Below, one piece after another: positions 7,731 through 15,298 of a stretch of DNA of 64,000 nucleotides. Source of the DNA: Mesorhizobium sp. (lineage in GTDB: Bacteria > Pseudomonadota > Alphaproteobacteria > Rhizobiales > Rhizobiaceae). The notes beneath the pieces are model-generated. The model saw only the letters and a program-made list of their open reading frames with translations, was not told the origin of the DNA and ran no database searches. The stretch is taken from contig SAQL01000020.1 of NCBI GenBank assembly GCA_004020645.1, forward strand, positions 62,001 through 126,000, read 5' to 3'. How positions within the stretch are numbered: the first letter of the stretch is position 1; each line of letters opens with the position of its first letter. Both the position numbers and the translations under genes were made by a program.

Positions 7731-9629
7731 ATGCGTGTACTTGCGAAAACTGCCTACCTACTAACGACCGCGGCGCTCATGTCGTTCGGCGCGGTCCACA
7801 TGACGTCGGCCAATGAAGAACTGATGAAAATGGCCGAAAACCCCAAGGACTGGGTGATGCAGACGGGTGACTACGCCAACACCCGCTTTTCCAAACTTAA
7901 CCAGATCACCAAGGACAATGTGAAGAACCTGCAGGTCAAGTGGAGCTTCTCCACTGGCGTGCTGCGCGGCCATGAAGGCGGGCCGCTGATCATCGGCGAT
8001 GTGATGTATGTTCACGCGCCGTTCCCGAACACCGTCTATGCTCTCGATCTCAACAATGATGGAAAGATCCTCTGGAAATACGAACCCAAGCAAGACCCCA
8101 ATGTGATTGGGATCATGTGCTGCGACACGGTCAATCGTGGCGTCGCCTATGGTGACGGCAAGATCATTCTCAACCAGGCCGACACCACCGTCGTGGCGCT
8201 CGATGCCAAGTCCGGCAAAGTCGTCTGGACGGTCAAGAACGGCGATCAGGTCGACGGCGGAAAGGGCGAATCCGGCACGTCGGCGCCTGTGGTCGTCAAG
8301 GACAAGGTTATCGTCGGCATCTCCGGCGCCGAATATGGTGTTCGCGGCCACATCTCGGCCTACAATCTTTCGGATGGCAAGCTTGCCTGGCGGGCCTATT
8401 CGACGGGACCCGATGCAGAAACCTTGATCGATCCCGAAAAGACCACCCATCTCGGCAAACCGGTCGGCTCGGACTCGGGCACGAACACCTGGGAAGGCGA
8501 GCAGTGGAAGACCGGTGGCGGCACGACTTGGGGATGGTACGCCTATGATCCCAAGCTTAACTTGATCTACTACGGCACCGGCAATCCATCGACCTGGAAC
8601 CCGGTCCAGAGGCCGGGCGACAATCGCTGGTCGATGACGATCATGGCTCGCGATGCGGATACGGGCATGGCCAAGTGGCTCTACCAGATGACCCCGCATG
8701 ACGAGTGGGATTATGACGGCGTCAACGAGATGATCCTTGTCGACGGCATGGACATCAAAGGCGCCAAGCGCGATGTGCTGGTGCACTTCGACCGAAACGG
8801 CTTTGCCTACACCATGGATCGCGCCAATGGCGAGCTTCTCGTCGCCAAGAAATACGATCCGGCAGTGAACTGGGCGACGGAAGTCAACATGGACCCCAGC
8901 AGCGACCAGTATGGCCGCCCGCAGGTCGTGGCCAAATATTCGACCCAGGCGAACGGCGAAGACACCAACTCGACGGGCATCTGCCCGGCCGCGCTTGGAA
9001 CCAAGGACCAGCAACCGGCGACCTATTCGCCGAAGACCGGTCTGTTCTACGTGCCGACAAACCATGTCTGCATGGACTATGAGCCCTACAAGGTGAGCTA
9101 CACCGCCGGTCAGCCTTACGTGGGCGCCACCGTGTCGATGTATCCTCCCCCTGGAGCCGACCACATGGGCAACTTCATTGCCTGGGATGCTGCCAAGGGC
9201 GAGATCGTCTGGTCTAAGCCCGAGAAGTTCTCGGTCTGGTCGGGCGCGCTGGCGACCGACGGCGACGTCGTCTTCTACGGCACGCTCGAGGGCTACATCA
9301 AGGCGGTCGATCATGACGGTAATGAACTCTACAAGTTCAAGACCCCGTCCGGCATCATCGGCAACATCACGGCCTACGAGCATGGCGGCAAGCAATACAT
9401 CGCCGTTCTGTCCGGCGTCGGCGGATGGGCCGGTATTGGTCTGGCAGGTGGATTGCTTTCGCCCGAAAACGCCGCTGCCTGGCATGGCGCCGTCGATCAG
9501 GGCCGTGAGCAAGGCGACGAGACTGCGGTCGTTGGGACTGCTGGTCTGGGAGCGGTCGGTGGGTACGCAGCACTTGCCGACTACACGACGCTGGGCGGCC
9601 AGCTCACCGTCTTCGGTCTCCCGGACTGA
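7731..9629 (+). CDS. xoxF: Lanthanide-dependent methanol dehydrogenase XoxF
   Basis: A 632-residue PQQ-dependent alcohol dehydrogenase that acts in the periplasm, oxidising methanol and possibly formaldehyde with PQQ and a rare-earth ion. The start is ATG 7731 after GGGAGGAC, and the signal peptide ends near residue 27. The adjacent disulfide cysteines that stack on PQQ are C130-C131 (GIMCCDTVNRG). The catalytic Asp is D327 and the extra Asp two residues on is D329 (DEWDYDG). That second Asp marks lanthanide-using XoxF; calcium MxaF has Ala there. The tail is unusual: about 28 residues (576-604) separate the GVGGWAGIGLAGG and AGLGAVGGY motifs, which are nearly adjacent in XoxF5 proteins I recall. 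xoxG and xoxJ follow on the same strand. Confidence 0.97.
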   Translation: MRVLAKTAYLLTTAALMSFGAVHMTSANEELMKMAENPKDWVMQTGDYANTRFSKLNQITKDNVKNLQVKWSFSTGVLRGHEGGPLIIGDVMYVHAPFPNTVYALDLNNDGKILWKYEPKQDPNVIGIMCCDTVNRGVAYGDGKIILNQADTTVVALDAKSGKVVWTVKNGDQVDGGKGESGTSAPVVVKDKVIVGISGAEYGVRGHISAYNLSDGKLAWRAYSTGPDAETLIDPEKTTHLGKPVGSDSGTNTWEGEQWKTGGGTTWGWYAYDPKLNLIYYGTGNPSTWNPVQRPGDNRWSMTIMARDADTGMAKWLYQMTPHDEWDYDGVNEMILVDGMDIKGAKRDVLVHFDRNGFAYTMDRANGELLVAKKYDPAVNWATEVNMDPSSDQYGRPQVVAKYSTQANGEDTNSTGICPAALGTKDQQPATYSPKTGLFYVPTNHVCMDYEPYKVSYTAGQPYVGATVSMYPPPGADHMGNFIAWDAAKGEIVWSKPEKFSVWSGALATDGDVVFYGTLEGYIKAVDHDGNELYKFKTPSGIIGNITAYEHGGKQYIAVLSGVGGWAGIGLAGGLLSPENAAAWHGAVDQGREQGDETAVVGTAGLGAVGGYAALADYTTLGGQLTVFGLPD

Positions 9630-9687
9630 TACACGGGAACCTTAGGCACGCCTCGGGTCTTGTGAAAAAGACCAAGGCTTGAAAAAC

Positions 9688-9725
9688 GAGAGCCCGGATC
9701 ACCGGGAAGCCAGGACCGGGCTCTC
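9688..9725 (+). promoter_or_regulatory. Perfect hairpin between xoxF and xoxG
   Basis: GAGAGCCCGG (9688-9697) and CCGGGCTCTC (9716-9725) form a perfect 10-bp stem with an 18-nt loop in the 180-bp xoxF-xoxG gap. No clean T-run follows, so it is more likely an attenuator or an RNA-processing and stability element that sets the XoxF to XoxG ratio than a full terminator. Confidence 0.6.
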
Positions 9726-9809
9726 GATTTCGCCGCGCACCCAAAACATCGATCAATGCCGCCTCACGACTGCAAACCCGTGTCCGTGGCAAATGAAGGA
9801 AGAGTCTGA

Positions 9810-10334
9810 ATGTCCGTTCGCGTTGTAATTGCCGCTCTCGCTCTGGCTCTGCTGCCTCTGGCAGGCCCAAGTCTCGCGCAGGCCTCGGACAGCGCGGAAA
9901 AGGCCAAGGCGGTGACGGAAGAGGACGGCAAGCATTTGGATGCGGAGGGTAATCCGACCTACAAGATCGAAAACGGAACCGTCGATTGGTATACATTCAG
10001 CGGTTACCGCCGGTATCACTCCGATTGCCATGTCTGTCACGGACCGGACGGCACAGGTTCGAGCTATGCGCCGGCCCTGGTCAACAGCCTGAAAACCATG
10101 GATTACGCAACGTTCCTCTCGATCGTCGCCGAAGGCCGCAAGAATGTCGGCGGCGGCAAGGAGAACGTCATGCCCGCTTTTGGCGACAACAAGAACGTCT
10201 ATTGCTACATGGATGATCTCTACGTCTATCTGCGTGCCCGCGCCGACGGTGCGGCGCCCCGCGGCAGACCGCCGAAGAAATCAGACAAGCCACAGGCAGC
10301 GAAGGATGCCGAAGCATCCTGTATGGGTGGATGA
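9810..10334 (+). CDS. xoxG: Methanol-metabolism cytochrome c, XoxG
   Basis: A 174-residue periplasmic c-type cytochrome, the expected electron acceptor of XoxF. The signal peptide covers about residues 1-25. The haem motif CHVCH begins at C73, and a Met in ENVMPAFGD is a candidate axial ligand. Two further Cys (NVYCYMDD and a C-terminal SCMGG) match the four-cysteine methanol-metabolism cytochrome family. A GAAGGAAGAG site precedes ATG 9810. The C-terminal 30 residues are Lys- and Pro-rich. Its stop overlaps the next start region (ATGATATG), so it is tightly coupled to xoxJ. Confidence 0.93.
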   Translation: MSVRVVIAALALALLPLAGPSLAQASDSAEKAKAVTEEDGKHLDAEGNPTYKIENGTVDWYTFSGYRRYHSDCHVCHGPDGTGSSYAPALVNSLKTMDYATFLSIVAEGRKNVGGGKENVMPAFGDNKNVYCYMDDLYVYLRARADGAAPRGRPPKKSDKPQAAKDAEASCMGG

Positions 10335-10335
10335 T

Positions 10336-11199
10336 ATGATTGGCCGTGATGCGTTGAAGCTGCGCCTTGTCCTGCCGATGCTCGGCGCACTCGCCTTGCT
10401 GCCTTCGAACGCTCAGGCGCAGGACGCCGGCCTTGGTGCCGCGGGAGAACTGGTCGACCCGGACATTCTGCGCGTCTGCGCCGATCCATCGAACATGCCC
10501 TTCACTGACGAGAGCGGCGAAGGCTTCGAAAACAGGCTGGCCGAACTGGTTGCCGCGAAAACCGGCCGGAAGTCCGTCGCCTATACATGGTTTCCTGTTG
10601 TTGCCGGCTTCGTGCGCAACACGCTGGCGGCCAACCGATGCGACATCATCATGGGCTACGCTCAGGGCGATGAACTGGTGCAGAACACCAACGCCTACTA
10701 TCGCTCGTCCTATGTGCTGGTGCACCCGAAGGGCAACGGCATGGAAGGCGTCGAGACGATCGAGGATCCGAAACTCACCGGCAAGAGGATCGGCGTCGTC
10801 GAAAGCACACCGCCGACTGCCAACATGGCCGCCAACAAGCTCATGCGAACGGCAAAAATCTATCCGCTGGCGGTGGATACGCGCCTCACCCCTTCCATGG
10901 GGGAGGTCATGATCAAGGACATGCTCGCCGGCAAGATCGACGCGGCTGTCATGTGGGGACCGATGGCAGGCTACTATGCCAAGCAACTCGGCGCCGATCT
11001 CACGATCGTTCCGCTGGTGAAGGAAAAAACCGGCTCGCGCATGTCCTACCGCATCACCATGGGCGTGCGTCCATCCGACCAGGAATGGAAGCGGACGCTC
11101 AATCGGGTGATCAGGGAAAACCAGGCGGAGATCAACAGGATCCTGCTGGACTACAATGTGCCGCTGATCGACGAACACGATAATCCGATCACGCAATGA
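10336..11199 (+). CDS. xoxJ: XoxJ, quinoprotein-associated periplasmic binding protein
   Basis: A 287-residue protein of the solute-binding-protein fold with a signal peptide ending near AQAQD. It has the family 3 binding-protein pattern: an RVCADPSNMPFTDESGEGFE start, then a GKRIGVVESTPPT hinge region. It matches the quinoprotein dehydrogenase-associated putative substrate-binding family, which includes MxaJ and XoxJ. These proteins lie next to methanol dehydrogenase genes with no permease of their own and are thought to help mature or activate the dehydrogenase. The ATG lies 1 bp after the xoxG stop. Confidence 0.93.
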   Translation: MIGRDALKLRLVLPMLGALALLPSNAQAQDAGLGAAGELVDPDILRVCADPSNMPFTDESGEGFENRLAELVAAKTGRKSVAYTWFPVVAGFVRNTLAANRCDIIMGYAQGDELVQNTNAYYRSSYVLVHPKGNGMEGVETIEDPKLTGKRIGVVESTPPTANMAANKLMRTAKIYPLAVDTRLTPSMGEVMIKDMLAGKIDAAVMWGPMAGYYAKQLGADLTIVPLVKEKTGSRMSYRITMGVRPSDQEWKRTLNRVIRENQAEINRILLDYNVPLIDEHDNPITQ

Positions 11200-11209
11200 C
11201 GAAACCGGT

Positions 11210-11767
11210 ATGACGGGAAAGGAGACGATTTTGCTGGTCGCTGCGGGCCTTCTGGGTCTGACCCAACCGATGTGGGCTGGCGATGTCGCCGAGCCCGGCG
11301 GCTACCGGATGGCCGACTATCGGGCGCCGGTGCCGCAGACGCTGCGGGGCGCAAGCGTGGTGACGACGGCAGAGGCGGAGGCGCTGTGGCGGGAGAAGAA
11401 GGCGGTGTTCTTCGACGTCATGCCGAACACGCCGAAGCCGGCTAATTTGCCGGCCGGAACGATCTGGAGAGAGACGATCAGAAAGGATATCCCAGGCAGC
11501 ACCTGGCTCGCCAATGTCGGTTACGGCGCTATCTCCGAGGAGACTGCCAGCTATTTTCGCCAAGGCCTCGCGGCCGAGGCCGGTCCCGACAAGTCGCGTG
11601 CCATTCTGTTCTATTGCATGACGAATTGCTGGATGTCCTGGAATGCCGCGAAACGGGCCGTCGAATGGGGCTACAGCGCGGTGATCTGGTATCCGTCCGG
11701 CGCCGATGGATGGGAAGGTGCAAACCTTCCGCTGGAGGAGAAGAAGCCTTACGTGATCAGCAATTGA
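11210..11767 (+). CDS. PQQ-catabolism-associated CxxxCW rhodanese-like protein
   Basis: A 185-residue secreted protein with an N-terminal signal (residues 1-23) and a rhodanese-like domain. The family signature is visible as FYCMTNCWMSWNAAKRA, a CxxxCW motif followed by WNAAKRA. It belongs to the CXXCW-motif family associated with PQQ-dependent catabolism. The two cysteines suggest sulfur transfer or redox chemistry in the periplasm, which would fit the SoxYZ-like carrier and metallohydrolase upstream; that link is inference. It starts 10 bp after xoxJ. Confidence 0.88.
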   Translation: MTGKETILLVAAGLLGLTQPMWAGDVAEPGGYRMADYRAPVPQTLRGASVVTTAEAEALWREKKAVFFDVMPNTPKPANLPAGTIWRETIRKDIPGSTWLANVGYGAISEETASYFRQGLAAEAGPDKSRAILFYCMTNCWMSWNAAKRAVEWGYSAVIWYPSGADGWEGANLPLEEKKPYVISN

Positions 11768-11858
11768 AGCATGAGCATTGTTGTTTTCGACCGTCTTGTT
11801 TTTCGAGTTTTCAGCACCTACCGTTTCATTTTGTCCATTTTGAGAGCTGATGGACGAG

Positions 11859-11870
11859 CCATTGCAATGG
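11859..11870. promoter_or_regulatory. Palindrome CCATTGCAATGG upstream of pqqA
   Basis: A perfect 12-bp palindrome about 65 bp before the pqqA start, inside the 168-bp gap after the CxxxCW gene. It is a candidate operator for the pqq operon. No regulator is identified. Confidence 0.35.
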
Positions 11871-11935
11871 TGCCCAGCAATGGTTGACTGAGAAAAGGAT
11901 CGGCCCCTTCGGGCTGGTAGAAGAGGAGAAATGCC

Positions 11936-12031
11936 ATGAAGAAGAGCTGGACGAAACCGACCATGTGCCAGGTTGCTGCGGGCTTCGAAATTTCGCGGTA
12001 TCTGCCTGCTGAAATTCCTCCCAAGAAGTAG
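11936..12031 (+). CDS. pqqA: PQQ precursor peptide PqqA (31 residues)
   Basis: A tiny gene that gene callers may miss. It encodes 31 residues beginning MKKSWTKPTMCQ and containing EISRY, the conserved E-x3-Y in which Glu18 and Tyr22 are cross-linked by PqqE to make the PQQ skeleton. The GAGGAG ribosome-binding site sits 8-13 bases before ATG 11936; the earlier ATG 11931 runs straight into a stop. Length and the ending PPKK fit known PqqA peptides of 22-30 residues. It is the first gene of the pqq operon, with pqqB 153 bp downstream. That gap often allows the abundant pqqA transcript to be separated from the enzyme genes. Confidence 0.95.
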   Translation: MKKSWTKPTMCQVAAGFEISRYLPAEIPPKK

Positions 12032-12184
12032 GCCGCAGAGGTGCGTGTCCCTGGCAACGGGGGCACGCACTGCCTTGCCCCGCGAGGTTTTCGGGAAAGG
12101 CTTTGGCGCGATCAATACGGGCGCGAAGCCATTCGCGGTCCAAAACTTGCTGTTGGTTGAATGAGCCGCAGAGCGGGCATTGCA

Positions 12185-13123
12185 ATGCGCTTGAAAATCA
12201 TCGGCTCGGCGGCAGGCGGCGGATTTCCGCAATGGAATTGCAACTATCGCCTGAGCCGCGCGGCTCGCACCGGGATGGCTGGCGTGCATTCGCGAACCCA
12301 ATCAAGCATCGCCGCGTCAGTGGATGGCGCCGGCTGGGTGCTCTTCAACGCCTCGCCCGATATTCGCCAGCAGATTGCGCAAACGCCTGAATTGCAGCCC
12401 GCACACGATGCGCCGCTGCGTTCGACGCCTATCCGTGCGGTGGTGCTGACCAATGCCGATGTCGATCATGTCGCCGGCCTGCTCAGCCTGCGTGAGCGGC
12501 AGCCCTTCGCCATCTATGCAACGACACAGGTTCTGGCGACGCTGGAGGCGAATTCGATTTTCAATGTTCTCGATCCGGCGCTCGTGCCGCGGCGCATCTT
12601 GCCGCCGGCGGAAGAACTGGCGATCTGCGACGCAGACGGCCACGACACCGGCGTGACTGTCGAGAGCTTTCCCGTGCCCGGAAAGATAGCGCTCTATCTC
12701 GAGGAAAGAAGCCGGCCGGATGCCAATTTCAGCTCCGAGTCCGGCGACACGGTCGGTCTCCGTATCACTGCTGCCGGCAGTCGCGGCTCCGTCTTCTACA
12801 TCCCGGGCTGCGCGCGCATCGATGCGACCCTGCGCACGCGTCTAGCCGATGCCGCCTGCCTTCTGTTCGACGGCACGGTCTATACCGACGACGAGATGAT
12901 TGCTGCCGGCGTCGGCCAAAAAACCGGGGCGCGCATGGGGCATCTGGCAATGTCGGGAGACGATGGTTCGATCGCCGGCCTGGCCGATGTGAGGATCGGC
13001 CGCCGTGTCTTCGTCCACATCAACAACACCAACCCTGTTCTGGACGAGAATTCCGCCGAACACGCAGCAGTGAAAGCCGCCGGTTGGGAAGTCGCCCGCG
13101 ACGGGATGGAGATGGAATTTTGA
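12185..13123 (+). CDS. pqqB: PQQ biosynthesis protein PqqB
   Basis: A 312-residue cytoplasmic metallo-beta-lactamase-fold protein. It starts MRLKIIGSAAGGGFPQWNC, typical of PqqB, and a Zn-binding TNADVDHVAGLL region is visible, with Asp in place of the first His of HxHxDH as is usual for PqqB. PqqB is an iron-dependent hydroxylase acting on the tyrosine of the processed PqqA product. I chose ATG 12185 over an upstream frame start at 12161 because the conserved N-terminus begins there. It overlaps pqqC by four bases. Confidence 0.96.
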   Translation: MRLKIIGSAAGGGFPQWNCNYRLSRAARTGMAGVHSRTQSSIAASVDGAGWVLFNASPDIRQQIAQTPELQPAHDAPLRSTPIRAVVLTNADVDHVAGLLSLRERQPFAIYATTQVLATLEANSIFNVLDPALVPRRILPPAEELAICDADGHDTGVTVESFPVPGKIALYLEERSRPDANFSSESGDTVGLRITAAGSRGSVFYIPGCARIDATLRTRLADAACLLFDGTVYTDDEMIAAGVGQKTGARMGHLAMSGDDGSIAGLADVRIGRRVFVHINNTNPVLDENSAEHAAVKAAGWEVARDGMEMEF

Positions 13124-13878
13124 GTGATTTCCACGACGCAGCCAGGAACGGCCTGTCCTCCAGCGAGCTCGAAGCCGTGCTGCGTCAGGTCGGTGCCGAG
13201 CGCTATCACAACCGCCATCCTTTCCATCACAGGATGACCAGCGGTGCGCTGTCGCGGACCGAGATGCAGGCCTGGGCGTTGAACCGCTATTGCTACCAGG
13301 CTGTCATCCCGCGCAAGGATGCCATGATCCTGGCACATGCTGAGGACCCGGCGTTTCGCGCCGCCTGGCGCAAACGCATCGAGGATCATGACGGCGAGGA
13401 CGGCTGGAGCGGCGGTATCGCGCGCTGGCTGCATCTGGCGACCTCGCTCGGCCTCGATCCCGATGACGTGAAGAGCGAAAGGCTGGCACTGCCGGCGACA
13501 CGTTTCGCGGTCGGCGCTTACCTCTCCTTTTGCACGAACCGGACGCTGTTCGAGGCGGTCGCATCGTCGCTGACCGAGATGTTCTCGCCGCTCATCATCG
13601 GCGAGCGGGTCCCGGCCATGCTGGCCAAATACGATTACATCACCGAGGATACGCTGGCCTACTTCAGCCGGCGGCCCGAACAGGCCTCGCGCGACGCCGA
13701 CTTCGCCCTCGCCTACGTGCTCGGCCATGCCGACACGGCGGAGCGCCAGCAGCAGGCGATCGATGCGCTGGTGTTCAAATGCGATATACTGTGGGCCATG
13801 CTCGACGCGCTTCAACACGCTTATGCCGAGCCGGGAAATATACCGCCCGGCGCCTTTCGCCCGGAGGCAGCCCGATGA
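13120..13878 (+). CDS. pqqC: PQQ synthase PqqC
   Basis: A 252-residue cofactor-free oxidase that performs the final ring closure and eight-electron oxidation to PQQ. Conserved stretches include RYHNRHPFHHRM, LNRYCYQAVIPRKDA and the C-terminal KCDILWAMLDAL. The likely start is TTG 13120, which overlaps the pqqB stop (TTGA) and has GGAGATGG upstream; no ATG fits the conserved N-terminus. It ends overlapping pqqD (ATGATG). Confidence 0.95.
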   Translation: MSDFHDAARNGLSSSELEAVLRQVGAERYHNRHPFHHRMTSGALSRTEMQAWALNRYCYQAVIPRKDAMILAHAEDPAFRAAWRKRIEDHDGEDGWSGGIARWLHLATSLGLDPDDVKSERLALPATRFAVGAYLSFCTNRTLFEAVASSLTEMFSPLIIGERVPAMLAKYDYITEDTLAYFSRRPEQASRDADFALAYVLGHADTAERQQQAIDALVFKCDILWAMLDALQHAYAEPGNIPPGAFRPEAAR

Positions 13879-14171
13879 TGGCGCTGCGCGAAAGAGCCCT
13901 GGTGTCGCCGCAGTCGGTGCCATCGCTGCCGAAGCACGTGCGCATTCAGTACGACCCCGTGCGGCAGGCGTTCGCCGTGCTTTCGCCGGAAAAGGTATTT
14001 TGGCCGAACGATATCAGCCTCGAAATATTGCGCCGCTGCGATGGACGGTCAACGGTCGGCCACATCATTGCCGACCTTGCCGCGGATTATGACGCCGAAC
14101 CGGAGGCCGTGGCGACCGACGTCGTCGCCTTCCTGCAGGAATGGTCGGACAAGCTGCTGGTGAAGCTATGA
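13875..14171 (+). CDS. pqqD: PqqA-binding chaperone PqqD
   Basis: A 98-residue RiPP recognition element that binds PqqA and presents it to PqqE. The wing region (IQYDPVRQAFAVLSPEKVFW) and the helical half with VGHIIADLAADYDAEPEAV are typical. The start is ATG 13875 or 13878, overlapping the pqqC stop. The stop overlaps the pqqE start, so C, D and E are translated as a chain. Confidence 0.95.
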   Translation: MMALRERALVSPQSVPSLPKHVRIQYDPVRQAFAVLSPEKVFWPNDISLEILRRCDGRSTVGHIIADLAADYDAEPEAVATDVVAFLQEWSDKLLVKL

Positions 14172-15289
14172 GCGAGCCCCTTCTTCCTCCGATCGGCATG
14201 CTGGCGGAACTGACGCATCGCTGCCCGCTGCAATGCCCTTATTGCTCCAATCCGCTCGAATTGCTGAAGGCCAATCGCGAACTCGATACACAGACCTGGC
14301 TCGACCTGTTCTCGCAGGCTGCCGATCTCGGCATTCTCCAAGTGCATCTGTCCGGCGGCGAACCGACGCTGCGCCGCGACCTCGAGCAATTGATCGCCGG
14401 GCTTTCGGCGCGCGGCGTCTACACCAACCTGATCACCGCCGGCGTCGGCATTGCCGAAGGCCGCATCGAAGCGTTTGCCGAAGCCGGGCTCGACCATCTG
14501 CAGCTGAGCTTTCAAGGCGCACGGCCGGCGACCACAGACCGCATCGGCAACCACAAAGGCGGCCACGAAAAGAAGCTGGAGACGGCACGCCGCGCTCGCG
14601 CGGCCGGCCTGCCGCTTACCATCAACGCGCCGATCCATCGCCACAACATCGAGGAGGTGCCGGAATTCATCGATCTAGCGCTTTCGCTGGGCGCGGAGCG
14701 GCTCGAGATCGCCAACGTGCAGTACGCCGGCTGGGCGCTGACCAATCGCGATCAACTGATGCCCGAGCGTGCTGCGGTCGACCGGCAGGCGGAGATCGTC
14801 GCGGCGGCGCGCGAACGGCTCACCGGCATCATGAACATCGATTTCGTCCCGCCGGATTATTTCGCCATCTATCCCAAGCCGTGCATGGGCGGCTGGGCGC
14901 GCGACGCGTTCATGGTGACGCCGGACGGCACCGTGCTGCCATGCCATGCCGCACAGACCATCCCGTCGCTCAGCTTTGAGCGTTTCGGACCGCACAGCCT
15001 GGCCGAGATCTGGACGGATTCGCCGGCATTCAACGCCTTTCGCGGCACCGACTGGATGCAGCAGCCCTGTCGCAGCTGCGAACGGCGTGAGATCGACTGG
15101 GGCGGCTGCCGCTGCCAGGCGATGGCGATTGCCGGGGATGCCGCCGCCACGGACCCGGCTTGCGCGAAATCGCCGATCCATGCGCGCATGGCAATGCTGA
15201 TCGACGAAGCCCAGCGTGCTGCGGCAGTTCCTTCGCACGACGAACAATTCGTTTACCGGCGGATCGGCGTCGTCACCGAGCCCGCTTGA
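14168..15289 (+). CDS. pqqE: PqqA peptide cyclase PqqE (radical SAM)
   Basis: A 373-residue radical SAM enzyme that makes the carbon-carbon bond between Glu and Tyr of PqqA. The radical SAM cluster motif CPLQCPYC uses C19, C23 and C26. A SPASM domain at the C-terminus has the auxiliary cluster cysteines in VLPCHAAQT and in CRSCERREIDWGGCRCQ. It overlaps pqqD by four bases and is the last pqq gene; pqqF is absent, as in many alphaproteobacteria. folP follows in the opposite direction 9 bp away. Confidence 0.97.
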   Translation: MSEPLLPPIGMLAELTHRCPLQCPYCSNPLELLKANRELDTQTWLDLFSQAADLGILQVHLSGGEPTLRRDLEQLIAGLSARGVYTNLITAGVGIAEGRIEAFAEAGLDHLQLSFQGARPATTDRIGNHKGGHEKKLETARRARAAGLPLTINAPIHRHNIEEVPEFIDLALSLGAERLEIANVQYAGWALTNRDQLMPERAAVDRQAEIVAAARERLTGIMNIDFVPPDYFAIYPKPCMGGWARDAFMVTPDGTVLPCHAAQTIPSLSFERFGPHSLAEIWTDSPAFNAFRGTDWMQQPCRSCERREIDWGGCRCQAMAIAGDAAATDPACAKSPIHARMAMLIDEAQRAAAVPSHDEQFVYRRIGVVTEPA

Positions 15290-15298
15290 CGCGCTTTT

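Noticed and set aside
7761..9512. 583-codon open frame antisense to xoxF
   Set aside because: High GC at third positions keeps the opposite strand open. The translation has no domain, and xoxF on the plus strand is certain.
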